NCBI RefSeq assembly: GCF_018614525.1
Contig: NZ_JAGGOL010000150.1
Coordinates: 1 to 32,483, forward strand
Direction: 5' to 3'
DNA: 32,483 nucleotides
Source: Streptomyces sp. ISL-11
GTDB lineage: Bacteria; Actinomycetota; Actinomycetes; Streptomycetales; Streptomycetaceae
Position numbers and translations under genes: made by a program. This document shows, one piece after another, positions 25,050-32,483 of this stretch. A model generated the notes under the pieces. It ran no database searches. It was given only the letters and a program-made list of their open reading frames with translations, and had not been told where the DNA came from. Within the stretch, counting starts at the first letter, position 1. The number at the start of each line of letters is the position of its first letter.

Positions 25050-26843
25050 CTACTTGACGAAGACGCCGGTCGGGTCGACGGTGCCGTAGACCGGCTGGTA
25101 GCGCACGCCGCCCACGTTCGACCCCCAGAGGGAGAACTGGCTGTTGTAGAAGGTCGGCACGCCCGGCACGTCCTCCTTGAGGATCCTGTCGGCGAGCTTC
25201 TGCCACTCGGGCGCGGCCTTCTTCACGTCCGGGATCGCGCCGACGCGGTCGATCTCGGCGTCGACCGCGGGGTCGTTCAGGTGGCCGTAGTTCTGCGCGC
25301 CGTCGGCGATCTGCCGGCCGTCGAAGAGCGGCGGGACCACGGTCGAGGCGACCGGCCAGTCCGCGCCCCAGGAGGTGCGGTAGATGTCGAACTTGTTCTT
25401 GACCTCGGCGATCGCGGTGCGCCAGGTGTTGGCGTCGATCTCCTTCCGCTGCACCTTGAAGCCGGCCCGCTCCAGGGCCTGGGTCACGACCACGGAGACC
25501 TTCTGCTGCACGTCGGTATTGGCGTAGGCGTAGACGATCTCCTGGCCTTCCTTGCCGGCCTGCTTCAGCAGCTCCCTGGCCTTGTCGGGGTCACCGGCCG
25601 GCTTGGCCTTCTTCCCGAACGGGTCGGTCGGCTGATAGCCGTCCATGGCGGGCGAGAGGTAGTTGGTGGCGAGCACCCCGCCGCTCGCGCCGCCGTTCTG
25701 CTGGAGGATCTGCCCGTTGGGCATGGCGTACGCGAGCGCCTTGCGGACCCTGACGTCCTTGAGCCGGTCGGTGTTGAAGCTGATGTAGTCGACGTACGGC
25801 TGGATCTCCAGGTGGCGGCGCGCCTTGGTGTCCGCCTGGCCCAGCACCTTCTCGGTCATCTCCGGCGCGACGGCGTTGCTGAACGACAGGGTGTTCTTGT
25901 CGGCGCCCTGGTCGGCGAGGTAGCGGCGGGTGGAGTCGGCGTACTGATGACCGAAGCTGATCTCGAACCGGTCGGCGTACTGGTGGCGGATGGGGTCCGT
26001 CTTCGGGTCCCAGTGCTCGTTGCGCACGAGCGTGAGCGACTTGCCGACCTTGAAGTCGCCGACCTTGTACGGGCCGGTGGCGAAGGGGGCGTTGTCGTAC
26101 TTGCGCTGGGTGTCCTTCTCCGCCTTGACGGCGCCGACGTTGGGCATCGCGGTCGCGAAGGGCGTGTCGGCGTGCGGCTTGAGGAAGTGGAAGACGATCG
26201 TCTTGTCGTCCGGGGTGTCCAGCACGGAGGCGGGCAGGTGCTGACCCTGGTACGGGCCGTCCGGCAGCGCCTTGCGGAAGGTGGTGCCGTCGCCGGAGAG
26301 CCACTGCGGGATGTACTGCGGGCCGTCGGTCTGGTACGCGGCGTAGAGCCGCTCGACGCCCCAGCGCACGTCCTTGGAGGTGATCGGTGAGCCGTCCTCG
26401 AACTTCAGCCCGTCCTTGAGCGTGAACGTCCAGGTCTTCCCGCCGTCCGAGGCGGTGCCGGGGTCTGTGGCCAGGTCCCCGACGACCTTCACCCTGCCCT
26501 TGTCGTCCACCTTGTAGGAGGTGAGCGAGCGGTTGTAGAGCATCTGGCCGGCGAGCATGTCGTTGTAGTAGATCTGACCCGGGTCCAGGTGCCCGAAGGC
26601 GTCGCGCTGGAGGACGCCGATGGTGCCCCCCTTCTTGGCGCCCTCCCGCTCGGGCGCGGGGCCGGCCGAGTCCTCCTTGGTGCCGATCGAGTAGTTGGCG
26701 GACTTGGTCTTGTCGGTGCCGGGCCCCGCGCTGCTGCCCCCGCCGCCACCCCCGCCCCCGCTGCTGCAGGCGGTGAGCGCCAGGGCCCCCGCCGCCAGCG
26801 CCGCGGCCGCGAGCCGGCCTCTGTGTCCGAGTGACGTCCTCAT
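25050..26843 (-). CDS. Peptide-binding lipoprotein of transporter 3 (family 5)
   Basis: A 597-residue solute-binding lipoprotein. The signal peptide is Ala/Leu-rich with lipobox LTAC, C26 anchoring, followed by an eight-Gly run. Mature motifs: 'GGTIGVLQRDAFGHLDPGQI', 'WTFTLKDGLKFEDGSPITSKDV', 'FATGPYKVG', 'VRVRKALAYAMPNGQI' and 'VPGVPTFYNSQFSLWGS'. 'HFLKPHADTPFATAMPNVGAV' and a domain ending 'GTVDPTGVFVK' set it apart from the two plus-strand paralogues, and it is about 55 residues longer. ATG 26843 is chosen because the lipoprotein signal begins there; the frame stays open 48 bases upstream. It is the second gene of the operon, between two permease genes, which is unusual. Peptide specificity is unknown. 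Confidence 0.92.
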   Translation of the reverse strand: MRTSLGHRGRLAAAALAAGALALTACSSGGGGGGGGSSAGPGTDKTKSANYSIGTKEDSAGPAPEREGAKKGGTIGVLQRDAFGHLDPGQIYYNDMLAGQMLYNRSLTSYKVDDKGRVKVVGDLATDPGTASDGGKTWTFTLKDGLKFEDGSPITSKDVRWGVERLYAAYQTDGPQYIPQWLSGDGTTFRKALPDGPYQGQHLPASVLDTPDDKTIVFHFLKPHADTPFATAMPNVGAVKAEKDTQRKYDNAPFATGPYKVGDFKVGKSLTLVRNEHWDPKTDPIRHQYADRFEISFGHQYADSTRRYLADQGADKNTLSFSNAVAPEMTEKVLGQADTKARRHLEIQPYVDYISFNTDRLKDVRVRKALAYAMPNGQILQQNGGASGGVLATNYLSPAMDGYQPTDPFGKKAKPAGDPDKARELLKQAGKEGQEIVYAYANTDVQQKVSVVVTQALERAGFKVQRKEIDANTWRTAIAEVKNKFDIYRTSWGADWPVASTVVPPLFDGRQIADGAQNYGHLNDPAVDAEIDRVGAIPDVKKAAPEWQKLADRILKEDVPGVPTFYNSQFSLWGSNVGGVRYQPVYGTVDPTGVFVK

Positions 26844-26895
26844 GGGTCGATGCACCTGCCTGTCCGTCGGTCGTACGGTTCCTGTGTGCATGTCC

Positions 26896-27873
26896 TCAGC
26901 GCGCGGTCCGGGGATCGAAGGCGTCCCGGACGGAGTCCCCGAGCAGGTTGAAGGCGACCACGAAAATGATCATCGCGATGCCGGGGAAGAAGATGTAGGT
27001 GATGTCGCTCTCGTAGTAATGGGCGCCGTTGGCGAACATCCGGCCCCAGTCGGGCGTGGGCTCCAGGATGCCGACGCCGATGAAGGACAGGCCCGCCTCG
27101 GTGGTCACGATCGAGGGCAGCATCAGCGTCGACTGCACCAGGAGGGGCGTCCACAGATTGGGCAGCAGCTCCTTGGTGATGATCCGCCAGGGCGACGCGC
27201 CGGTGACCTTGGCGGCCTCGACGAACTCCCGCTCGCGCAGGCTCAGGACCTGACCGCGCAGCAGCCGCGCCAGCCCCATCCAGCCCAGCACCCACAGCAC
27301 GAGGATCAGCGTCAGGACCCGCAGGTAGGTCGGGGTCTCCTTCTCCGGGCTGACGAAGAGGGAGTAGACGACGGGCGTGAAGGCGATGAAGGAGAGCTGG
27401 GAGGGGAACGCCAGCAGCAGATCGATGAACCTACCGAGCAGATAATCGGTGCGGCCGCCGATGTAGCCCGCCGTCACGCCGACCAGCACGCCCGTCAGCA
27501 CGCACAGGACGGTCGCGGCCAGCGCGATGAGGAGGGAGGTGCGGATCCCGTAGGCGAGCTGGGTCAGCACGTCGCGGCCCAGCGTCGGCTCGATTCCGAA
27601 CCAGAAGCGGCCGGAAATGCCGCCGTTGGGCTTCACGGGGTAGCCGAACTCATTGAGCAGGCCCGGTTCGTCGATCCCGTAGGTCGTCGTCGGGCCCTTG
27701 CCGTAGACCTTCGAGATCAGTGGTGCCGCCACCGCCACGACAAAGAAGAACGCCACGACATACGCGGAAACGACCCCTGAACGGTCACGCTTGAAGCGCC
27801 GCCACATCAGCTGTCCGGGTGAACGACCGGTCAACTCCGTTTGCGTCAGCGGAATGAGGGAAGGACTCGTCAT
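26896..27873 (-). CDS. Peptide ABC transporter permease, DppC/OppC type, first gene of transporter 3
   Basis: A 325-residue permease. Cytoplasmic N-terminus about 1-35, helix 1 about 36-56 (VVSAYVVAFFFVVAVAAPLI), then a long external loop ending in the canonical 'TLGRDVLTQLAYGIRTSLL'. The coupling loop is 'FVEAAKVTGASPWRIITKEL', then 'TTEAGLSFIGVGI' and the end 'LLGDSVRDAFDP'. A loop near the middle ('FVSPEKETPTYLRVLTL') is longer than in the plus-strand OppC proteins. ATG 27873 is preferred over an upstream GTG at 27960 because a promoter-like pair lies between them. It is 52 bases upstream of the binding-protein start. Confidence 0.9.
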   Translation of the reverse strand: MTSPSLIPLTQTELTGRSPGQLMWRRFKRDRSGVVSAYVVAFFFVVAVAAPLISKVYGKGPTTTYGIDEPGLLNEFGYPVKPNGGISGRFWFGIEPTLGRDVLTQLAYGIRTSLLIALAATVLCVLTGVLVGVTAGYIGGRTDYLLGRFIDLLLAFPSQLSFIAFTPVVYSLFVSPEKETPTYLRVLTLILVLWVLGWMGLARLLRGQVLSLREREFVEAAKVTGASPWRIITKELLPNLWTPLLVQSTLMLPSIVTTEAGLSFIGVGILEPTPDWGRMFANGAHYYESDITYIFFPGIAMIIFVVAFNLLGDSVRDAFDPRTAR

Positions 27874-27941
27874 CGCGTAAATCCCCCGCACTGTCGTCTC
27901 GACGTCCCTCGCGAACGCGGTGCGCGCGACGGGATGAGCGG

Positions 27942-27971
27942 ACTTTGGCAATGGATTCACAGCGCAGTCAA
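27942..27971 (-). promoter_or_regulatory. Candidate promoter for transporter 3 operon
   Basis: Read on the minus strand, TTGACT (27971-27966) and CAAAGT (27947-27942) are separated by 18 bases, a good match to the vegetative -35 box and a fair -10 box. The transcript would start near 27935, about 62 bases before ATG 27873. This argues against translation from the GTG at 27960. Confidence 0.45.
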
Positions 27972-28046
27972 GAGGGCTGCGGTGCCCTACGCGACGGGCT
28001 CCCCTTTTCCGGGCGCTTCTTGAGCGAAGGGTGAGCGGATCGACGA

Positions 28047-28082
28047 CGCGGCGTGCTTGACAGACCTGTCGAGCACGCCGCG
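28047..28082 (-). terminator. Hairpin terminator after the dipeptidyl peptidase gene
   Basis: 28047-28062 pairs with 28067-28082 over 16 positions (CGCGGCGTGCTTGACA arm, one wobble) around a 4-base loop. It begins 18 bases after the peptidase stop codon. It separates the peptidase transcript from transporter 3, so the two same-strand units are probably independently transcribed. Confidence 0.82.
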
Positions 28083-28100
28083 CGGGTCACCTCCTGGCGG

Positions 28101-30221
28101 TCAGGCCATGCCCAAGGACCGCTTGAGGAAGTCGACTTGGAGCAGCAGCAGATTCTCCGCGACCTGCTCCTGCGGGGTCATGTGCGTCACGCCGGACAGC
28201 GGCAGCACCTCGTGCGGACGGCCCGCGGCGAGCAGCGCCGAGGACAGTCGCAGGGTGTGCGCGGCGACCACGTTGTCGTCCGCGAGACCGTGGACGATCA
28301 TCAGCGGCCGGACCTGCTCCGCGGCCTCCGACAGCCCGCCGTCCGTCACCAGGGAATTGCGGGCGTACACCTTCGGCTGCTCGTCGGGGTGGCCGAGGTA
28401 GCGCTCGGTGTAGTGCGTGTCGTACAGCCGCCAGTCGGTGACCGGCGCGCCCGCGATGCCCGCGTGGAAGACGTCGGGGCGGCGCAGCACCGCCAGCGCC
28501 GCGAGATAGCCGCCGTACGACCAGCCGCGGATCGCCACCCGGCCCAGGTCCAGGGGGTAGCGCCCGGCCAGGGCCCGGACGGCGTCGACCTGGTCGTCCA
28601 GGGTGACGCCCGCGAAGTCGTCGCGGACGGCCTTCTCCCAGTCGGGGGAGCGGTGCGGAGTGCCCCGGCCGTCGGCGACCACCACCGCGAAGCCCTGGTC
28701 GGCGAACCACTGCGAGGTCAGGTGGGCATTCTGCGCGGCCACGACCCGCGGCCCGTGCGGCCCGCCGTAGGGGTCCATCAGCACCGGCAGCGGACCGTCG
28801 CCCTCCTGATGATCGGCCGGCAGCAGGACGGCGCACGGAATGCGGCGCGCGCCTGCCTCGGTGAGGCGCACGCGGGCGCTCAGCACGGGCGTGTGCGCGT
28901 AGGAGGGCACGGTGGCCACGCGCGCGCCGTCGCGCAGGACCTGAACGGAAGCCCCACTGCGCTCCGGTGACGTGGACACCAGGACCGTGACCGGTCCCGA
29001 ACGCACCGCCGAATGCCAGCCCTGTCCCTCGGATACCCGCTCGACGCCCTGCTCGCCGACGCGGTAGACATGCGCCTCGCCGGTCTCCGGATCGGTCGCC
29101 CCGGGCCCCGCGGACGCGGAAATCAGCACGTCATCGGCGCCGACGTCCAGAACCGCCCGGACATGCAGCCGGGGCCCGGTCAGGGCTCGGTCGCCGGCCT
29201 TCAGGACCCGCGCGCCACCTTCGTCGGCGATGCGTACGAGTCGGCCATCGGGGCCCCAAACGGGCACACCAGCGAATAGATCCAGCCAGTTTGCGTCCTC
29301 CTCCACACACAGCACACGGGTGGCTCCCGTCGCGGTGTCCACGGAGAGAAATGCCTGGCAGCGCTGGTCGCGCGCCTGCACCAGCAGCAGCGGAGGGCCG
29401 TCGGCCGACCAGTGCGCCCGCGCCAGGTACGGGTAGCGCTCGCGGTCCCACGTGACGTCCGTACGGGTGCCGTCCAGCCCCAGCAGGGACAGCGTCACCT
29501 CGGCGTTGGCCGAGCCGGCCACCGGGTAGGCGACCTCCGCCGGCTCCCGGTCGGGGTTGGCGGGATCGGCGATCCACCAGCGGCGTACGGGCGCGTCGTC
29601 GGCGCGGGCCACCAGCAGCGACTCCCCGTCCGGCGCCCACCAGAAGCCTCGCGAGCGGCCCATCTCCTCGGCGGCGACGAATTCGGCCAGCCCCCAGGTG
29701 ACCGTGCCGCTCTCCGGCCCGGCCAGGGCGTGGTCGCCACCGCCGTCCGCCTCCACCACGCGCAGCGCGCCGCCCGCCGCATAGGCGACGCGGCGGCCGT
29801 CGGGCGAGGGGCGCGGGTCGCCGACCGGGCCGGGAACCACCAGCTCACGGGTGGTGCCGCCACGCAGTTCGGCCACGTACAGCCGGCCCGAGAGGGCGAA
29901 CGCGGCCAACTCGGCCGCGCTGTCCAGGGCATAGCCGACGATGCCCGCCGAACCCTCGCGGCTGCGCTCGCGCCGGGCCCGCTCCTCCGCGGACAACTCC
30001 TCGTCGGCGCCGCCCAGCAGCACCGCGGGGTCGGCGGCCGGGTACTCCCGGCCGGTGGTGGTGTCGAGCACCCACAGGACTCCGGAGCGATCGGTTCCCG
30101 AACGCGAGCGGAGGAAGACGACACGTGAACCGTCGGGCGACACGCTGAAGGCGCGTGGCGCACCCAGCGAGAAGCGTTGTGTACGGGCATACTGCCGCGG
30201 GAACGAGAGCTGTCCGGTCAT
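28101..30221 (-). CDS. Dipeptidyl peptidase IV-like serine peptidase (family S9)
   Basis: A 706-residue enzyme expected to remove N-terminal dipeptides, preferably X-Pro or X-Ala. Residues about 20-450 form the DPPIV N-terminal beta-propeller, with repeated 'SPDG/APDG/GPDG' turns. The helix 'GLAEFVAAEEMGRSRGFWW' contains E185-E186, the double Glu that binds the substrate amino group in DPPIV. The C-terminal alpha/beta hydrolase has 'DPYGGPHGP', the nucleophile S568 in GWSYGG, D648 in GLADDNV and H680 in GVTHM, a full catalytic triad. There is no signal peptide, so it is probably cytosolic and could trim peptides brought in by the adjacent transporters. ATG 30221 has only a weak ribosome-binding site. 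It is divergent from the small membrane protein gene. Confidence 0.93.
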   Translation of the reverse strand: MTGQLSFPRQYARTQRFSLGAPRAFSVSPDGSRVVFLRSRSGTDRSGVLWVLDTTTGREYPAADPAVLLGGADEELSAEERARRERSREGSAGIVGYALDSAAELAAFALSGRLYVAELRGGTTRELVVPGPVGDPRPSPDGRRVAYAAGGALRVVEADGGGDHALAGPESGTVTWGLAEFVAAEEMGRSRGFWWAPDGESLLVARADDAPVRRWWIADPANPDREPAEVAYPVAGSANAEVTLSLLGLDGTRTDVTWDRERYPYLARAHWSADGPPLLLVQARDQRCQAFLSVDTATGATRVLCVEEDANWLDLFAGVPVWGPDGRLVRIADEGGARVLKAGDRALTGPRLHVRAVLDVGADDVLISASAGPGATDPETGEAHVYRVGEQGVERVSEGQGWHSAVRSGPVTVLVSTSPERSGASVQVLRDGARVATVPSYAHTPVLSARVRLTEAGARRIPCAVLLPADHQEGDGPLPVLMDPYGGPHGPRVVAAQNAHLTSQWFADQGFAVVVADGRGTPHRSPDWEKAVRDDFAGVTLDDQVDAVRALAGRYPLDLGRVAIRGWSYGGYLAALAVLRRPDVFHAGIAGAPVTDWRLYDTHYTERYLGHPDEQPKVYARNSLVTDGGLSEAAEQVRPLMIVHGLADDNVVAAHTLRLSSALLAAGRPHEVLPLSGVTHMTPQEQVAENLLLLQVDFLKRSLGMA

Positions 30222-30286
30222 GTGGCGAGCCTACGGCGGGGCGGCGAGAAGTCGCCGTGCGCCCCGGATTTGCTCCTGTGCACCGA

Positions 30287-30315
30287 GTGATGTCCGGGCA
30301 CCGGAAAGTTATGAT
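30287..30315 (+). promoter_or_regulatory. Candidate promoter for the small membrane protein gene
   Basis: TATGAT at 30310-30315 differs from the consensus -10 at one base; GTGATG at 30287-30292, 17 bases upstream, shares TGA with the -35 consensus. The transcript would start near 30322, about 84 bases before the GTG at 30406. The divergent space (30222-30405) also contains GGCAT-CCGT-ATGCC (30345-30358), a small inverted repeat just after the predicted start. Confidence 0.42.
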
Positions 30316-30405
30316 CACTGGCGCATAGTTGGTTATTCCCGGACGGCATCCGTATGCCATCCGCACGTTGTCCGTCCGACCGCGCGACCCTGGAGGTGAA
30401 CCGCT

Positions 30406-30600
30406 GTGGCACTCTCGATTTCGGCGGTGGTGCTGCTGGCGATCATCGTCTTCATGCTGGTCCGGAAGTCCGGGCTGAAGGCCGGCCACGCCGCGGTCTG
30501 CGTGCTGCTGGGTTTCTACCTCGCGAGCTCGTCGATCGCCCCGACGCTCCACCAGCTGACGTCCAGCGTCAATACGATGATCGGCAACATCAAGTTCTGA
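30406..30600 (+). CDS. Small conserved-looking membrane protein
   Basis: A 64-residue protein that I cannot assign to a named family. Residues about 3-19 (LSISAVVLLAIIVFMLV) form one transmembrane helix, RKSGLKAGH is a short basic turn, and about 29-44 (AAVCVLLGFYLASSSI) form a second helix, followed by a polar tail with Thr, Asn and Ile. Both ends are probably on the same side. GTG 30406 has an excellent ribosome-binding site (GGAGGTGA) six bases upstream, and third-position GC is high, which makes it a real gene despite its size. It lies 59 bases upstream of mshB and may share its transcript. Confidence 0.82.
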   Translation: MALSISAVVLLAIIVFMLVRKSGLKAGHAAVCVLLGFYLASSSIAPTLHQLTSSVNTMIGNIKF

Positions 30601-30659
30601 GCGGCCGGGCGCCCAGGGGGCAATCCCCACCGGGCCCCCGGGGCTCGTAGGCTGGTCCC

Positions 30660-31553
30660 ATGACCGACCGTTCCCTCTCGCCAGGCCGCCGGCTGCTCCT
30701 GGTGCACGCGCACCCGGACGACGAATCGATCAACAACGGCGCGACCATGGCCAAGTACGCCGCCGAGGGTGCCCACGTCACCCTCGTGACGTGCACCCTC
30801 GGTGAAGAGGGCGAGGTGATCCCGGCCGACCTGGCCCACCTCGTCGCCGACCGCGACGACGCCCTCGGCCCGTACCGCGCCGGCGAACTCTCCGCCGCGA
30901 TGAAGGAACTGGGCGTCGGCGACCACCGCTTCCTCGGCGGTGCCGGGCGCTACCGCGACTCCGGGATGCTGGGTGCCCCGCAGAACGACCGCCCGGAGTG
31001 CTTCTGGCGGGCCGACGTCGACGAGGCCGCCGCGTACCTCGTGGAGGTGATCCGCGAGGTGCGGCCGCAGGTGCTGGTCACCTACGACCCCGAGGGCGGC
31101 TACGGCCACCCCGACCACATCCAGGCGCACCGCGTCGCGACGCGTGCCGTGGAGCTGGCGGCGGAGCAGGCGTTCCGCCGCGACCTGGGCGACCCGCACG
31201 ACATCGCGAAGGTCTACTGGAACCGCGCGCCGCTCTCCGTCGTCGAGGAGGGCTTCGCACGTCTGCGCGAGCTGGGTGCGGAGAACCCCTTCCCCGGCAT
31301 CGCCTCGGTCGCCGACGTGCCGGGCGTGGTGCCCGACGACGAGGTGACGGCCGCGATCGACGGCACGGCCCACGCGGCCGCGAAGGCGGCCGCGATGCGT
31401 GCCCACGCCACCCAGATCCTGGTCGAGGGCCCCTTCTTCGCACTCTCCAACGACCTGGGCCAGCCGCTACTGACCGACGAGTGCTACCAGCTCGTCCGCG
31501 GCCGGGCCGCCGCACCGCGCGAGGACGACCTGTTCGCGGGGGTGGACGCGTGA
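30660..31553 (+). CDS. mshB: N-acetyl-1-D-myo-inositol-2-amino-2-deoxy-alpha-D-glucopyranoside deacetylase MshB
   Basis: A 297-residue zinc deacetylase of the PIG-L/LmbE family that removes acetate from GlcNAc-inositol, the second dedicated enzymatic activity in mycothiol synthesis (after MshA and the phosphatase). Zinc ligands by comparison with the Mycobacterium tuberculosis enzyme are H18 and D21 (AHPDDE) and H153 (GYGHPDH); D20 is the probable catalytic base. 'TCTLGEEGEVIP' and 'GGAGRYRDSGMLGAPQN' are MshB-type and distinguish it from Mca, whose sequence differs here. Length is normal. The ATG at 30660 has a poor ribosome-binding site, so translation may depend on the message from upstream. 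The stop overlaps the next gene as GTGA. Confidence 0.95.
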   Translation: MTDRSLSPGRRLLLVHAHPDDESINNGATMAKYAAEGAHVTLVTCTLGEEGEVIPADLAHLVADRDDALGPYRAGELSAAMKELGVGDHRFLGGAGRYRDSGMLGAPQNDRPECFWRADVDEAAAYLVEVIREVRPQVLVTYDPEGGYGHPDHIQAHRVATRAVELAAEQAFRRDLGDPHDIAKVYWNRAPLSVVEEGFARLRELGAENPFPGIASVADVPGVVPDDEVTAAIDGTAHAAAKAAAMRAHATQILVEGPFFALSNDLGQPLLTDECYQLVRGRAAAPREDDLFAGVDA

Positions 31554-31948
31554 CCGGTACGTCCCCTCTTCTCGAACCGCTCACCGCGAGCCGCCTCGGT
31601 GCCTACGCCGGCCTGACCGTCCTGGGCGCGCTCGTCGGCGCGGCGGGAGCGCTCGTACAAGGCGGCTGGTTCCCCGGCGGGTTGCTGCTGGCCCTGCTCG
31701 GCGTCGCGGGGGTCTGCTACGGCGGAGTCACCGCGACCGGCACCAGGATCGGCGGGGCGGCGCCAGGCGTCGGCTGGGTCGTCGCCGTGCTGCTGATGAC
31801 CGCGAGCCGGGCGGAGGGCGACTTCCTCTTCGCCGCCGGACTGGGCTCGTACGCCTTCCTGCTGGGCGGGATGGTCGTGGCTGTGATGTGCGCCACGCTA
31901 CCGAAACTGCCGCAACCGGACGGTTCCTCAGTCCGACTTGGCAAGTGA
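31550..31948 (+). CDS. Four-helix membrane protein coupled to mshB (DUF6113-like)
   Basis: A 132-residue membrane protein with four hydrophobic segments, about 17-37, 42-63, 69-86 and 91-117, and short polar ends. The GTG at 31550 overlaps the mshB stop (GTGA), implying coupled translation. I recall a DUF6113 protein in this position next to Streptomyces mshB, but no function is known. A role in mycothiol metabolism or transport is only an inference from the overlap. The following 31949-32125 holds no gene; TATGGT at 32053-32058 is a possible -10 box for the next gene. Confidence 0.85.
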   Translation: MTGTSPLLEPLTASRLGAYAGLTVLGALVGAAGALVQGGWFPGGLLLALLGVAGVCYGGVTATGTRIGGAAPGVGWVVAVLLMTASRAEGDFLFAAGLGSYAFLLGGMVVAVMCATLPKLPQPDGSSVRLGK

Positions 31949-32125
31949 CGTGACGATTTCTGCCTGAGGGGCCCGAGGATCGGAGAGCCGCCGCGCGCTC
32001 CCTCCGACCGGGGTGATCCGGCAGCCGTCAAGTGCGCGTCCGTGGTGCCCAGTATGGTGGTGCGCGCCGCCGAGCCGCCCGAGCGAGGTCATGACGGGCG
32101 GCGGAGCTAACCGGGAGAACCTGCT

Positions 32126-32483
32126 TTGAGCCGTGAATCTGACAGTTCGTCCTCCGGGCCCCAGGGGCGCGGTGGCGCCGCCTACCCGTCGGGGACCCCG
32201 CCGTACGGAACCAGCCACCCGTCCCCGGACGGAGGCGGCAGCGAGGAGCCGGCCGTGGCGCCGAAGCCGGAAGAGCCGAAGACCGAGACCACGCTGACGA
32301 CGCGGATCCGCATCAACATCCCCGGCTCGCGGCCCATCCCGCCGGTCATCATGCGGACCCCCGTCGGCGACGACGCCTCGCCCGCCAAGGGCGGCACCGC
32401 ACCGGGCATGGGTCCGGCCGCCGTGCCGGGCGCGGCGGCCCCGGCCGCGGGCCCGGCCCGTGACGCCGAGCGCAAGCCCGCCC
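32126..32483 (+). CDS. Pro/Gly/Ala-rich protein, N-terminal part only
   Basis: The first 119 codons of a gene that continues beyond the window. The TTG at 32126 follows GGGAG by about eight bases and gives MSRESDSSSSGPQGRGG. The visible region is disordered in character: Ser, Gly, Pro and Ala dominate, with no signal peptide or membrane segment so far. In the middle is a more ordered-looking, probably conserved stretch around residues 51-72, 'TETTLTTRIRINIPGSRPIP' with 'PPVIMRTP' following. I remember similar N-termini in Streptomyces hypothetical proteins near mshB but cannot assign a function. Third-position GC and reading direction support it as coding. Confidence 0.7.
   Translation, partial: MSRESDSSSSGPQGRGGAAYPSGTPPYGTSHPSPDGGGSEEPAVAPKPEEPKTETTLTTRIRINIPGSRPIPPVIMRTPVGDDASPAKGGTAPGMGPAAVPGAAAPAAGPARDAERKPA

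Noticed and set aside
24117..26390. 757-codon open frame on the plus strand opposite transporter 3
   Set aside because: It lies antisense to the binding protein and permease, with low-complexity Val/Gly/Glu/Arg translation. It is a composition shadow.
30305..30330. SigR-type oxidative-stress promoter upstream of the mshB cluster
   Set aside because: GGAAA and GTT are present but the spacing is 20 bases instead of about 18, and the first box is not GGAAT.

Overview
The window looks like a chromosomal segment of a Streptomyces or close relative. The GC content is very high, wobble positions are almost all G or C, GTG and TTG starts are frequent, a mycothiol gene (mshB) is present, and several lipoprotein peptide-binding genes carry typical actinobacterial signal peptides. 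The neighbourhood (succinate dehydrogenase, typA, oligopeptide permease operons, mshB) resembles, from memory, the bldK-mshB region of Streptomyces coelicolor.

Layout. 1-5205 (minus strand): a membrane-anchored TPM-domain protein cut by the window edge, then a three-gene complex II operon (sdhC, sdhA, sdhB) led by a small coiled-coil protein gene. 5504-9498 (plus): an orphan peptide-binding lipoprotein, then the translational GTPase typA with a strong terminator. 9964-15696 (plus): five-gene oligopeptide ABC transporter 1 (binding protein, two permeases, two ATPases), a candidate BldK. 15924-21558 (plus): transporter 2, a gene-for-gene paralogue with nearly identical gene junctions. 21559-21803: a convergent intergenic region made of inverted and direct repeats. 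21804-27873 (minus): transporter 3, of a different lineage and gene order (permease, binding protein, permease, ATPase, ATPase). 28101-30221 (minus): a cytosolic dipeptidyl peptidase IV-like enzyme. 30406-32483 (plus): a small membrane protein, mshB, a four-helix membrane protein coupled to it, and the start of an unidentified Pro/Gly/Ala-rich protein.

How the genes fit together. About 20 kb is devoted to catching, importing and trimming peptides: three complete importers, one orphan binding protein and one X-Pro-type peptidase without a signal peptide that could process imported peptides. In Streptomyces such importers feed both nutrition and development (BldK imports an extracellular peptide signal). 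The sdh operon supplies respiratory complex II, apparently of the type with a Rieske-like cluster ligand set in the membrane subunit. mshB makes the glucosaminyl-inositol intermediate of mycothiol.

I did not find a CRISPR array, transposase, rRNA or convincing tRNA. I see no wholly new system; the most notable points are the tandem paralogous transporters with divergent OppC motifs, the CHxCxH motif in SdhC, the low-complexity insertion in the orphan binding protein, and the repeat-built convergent terminator.
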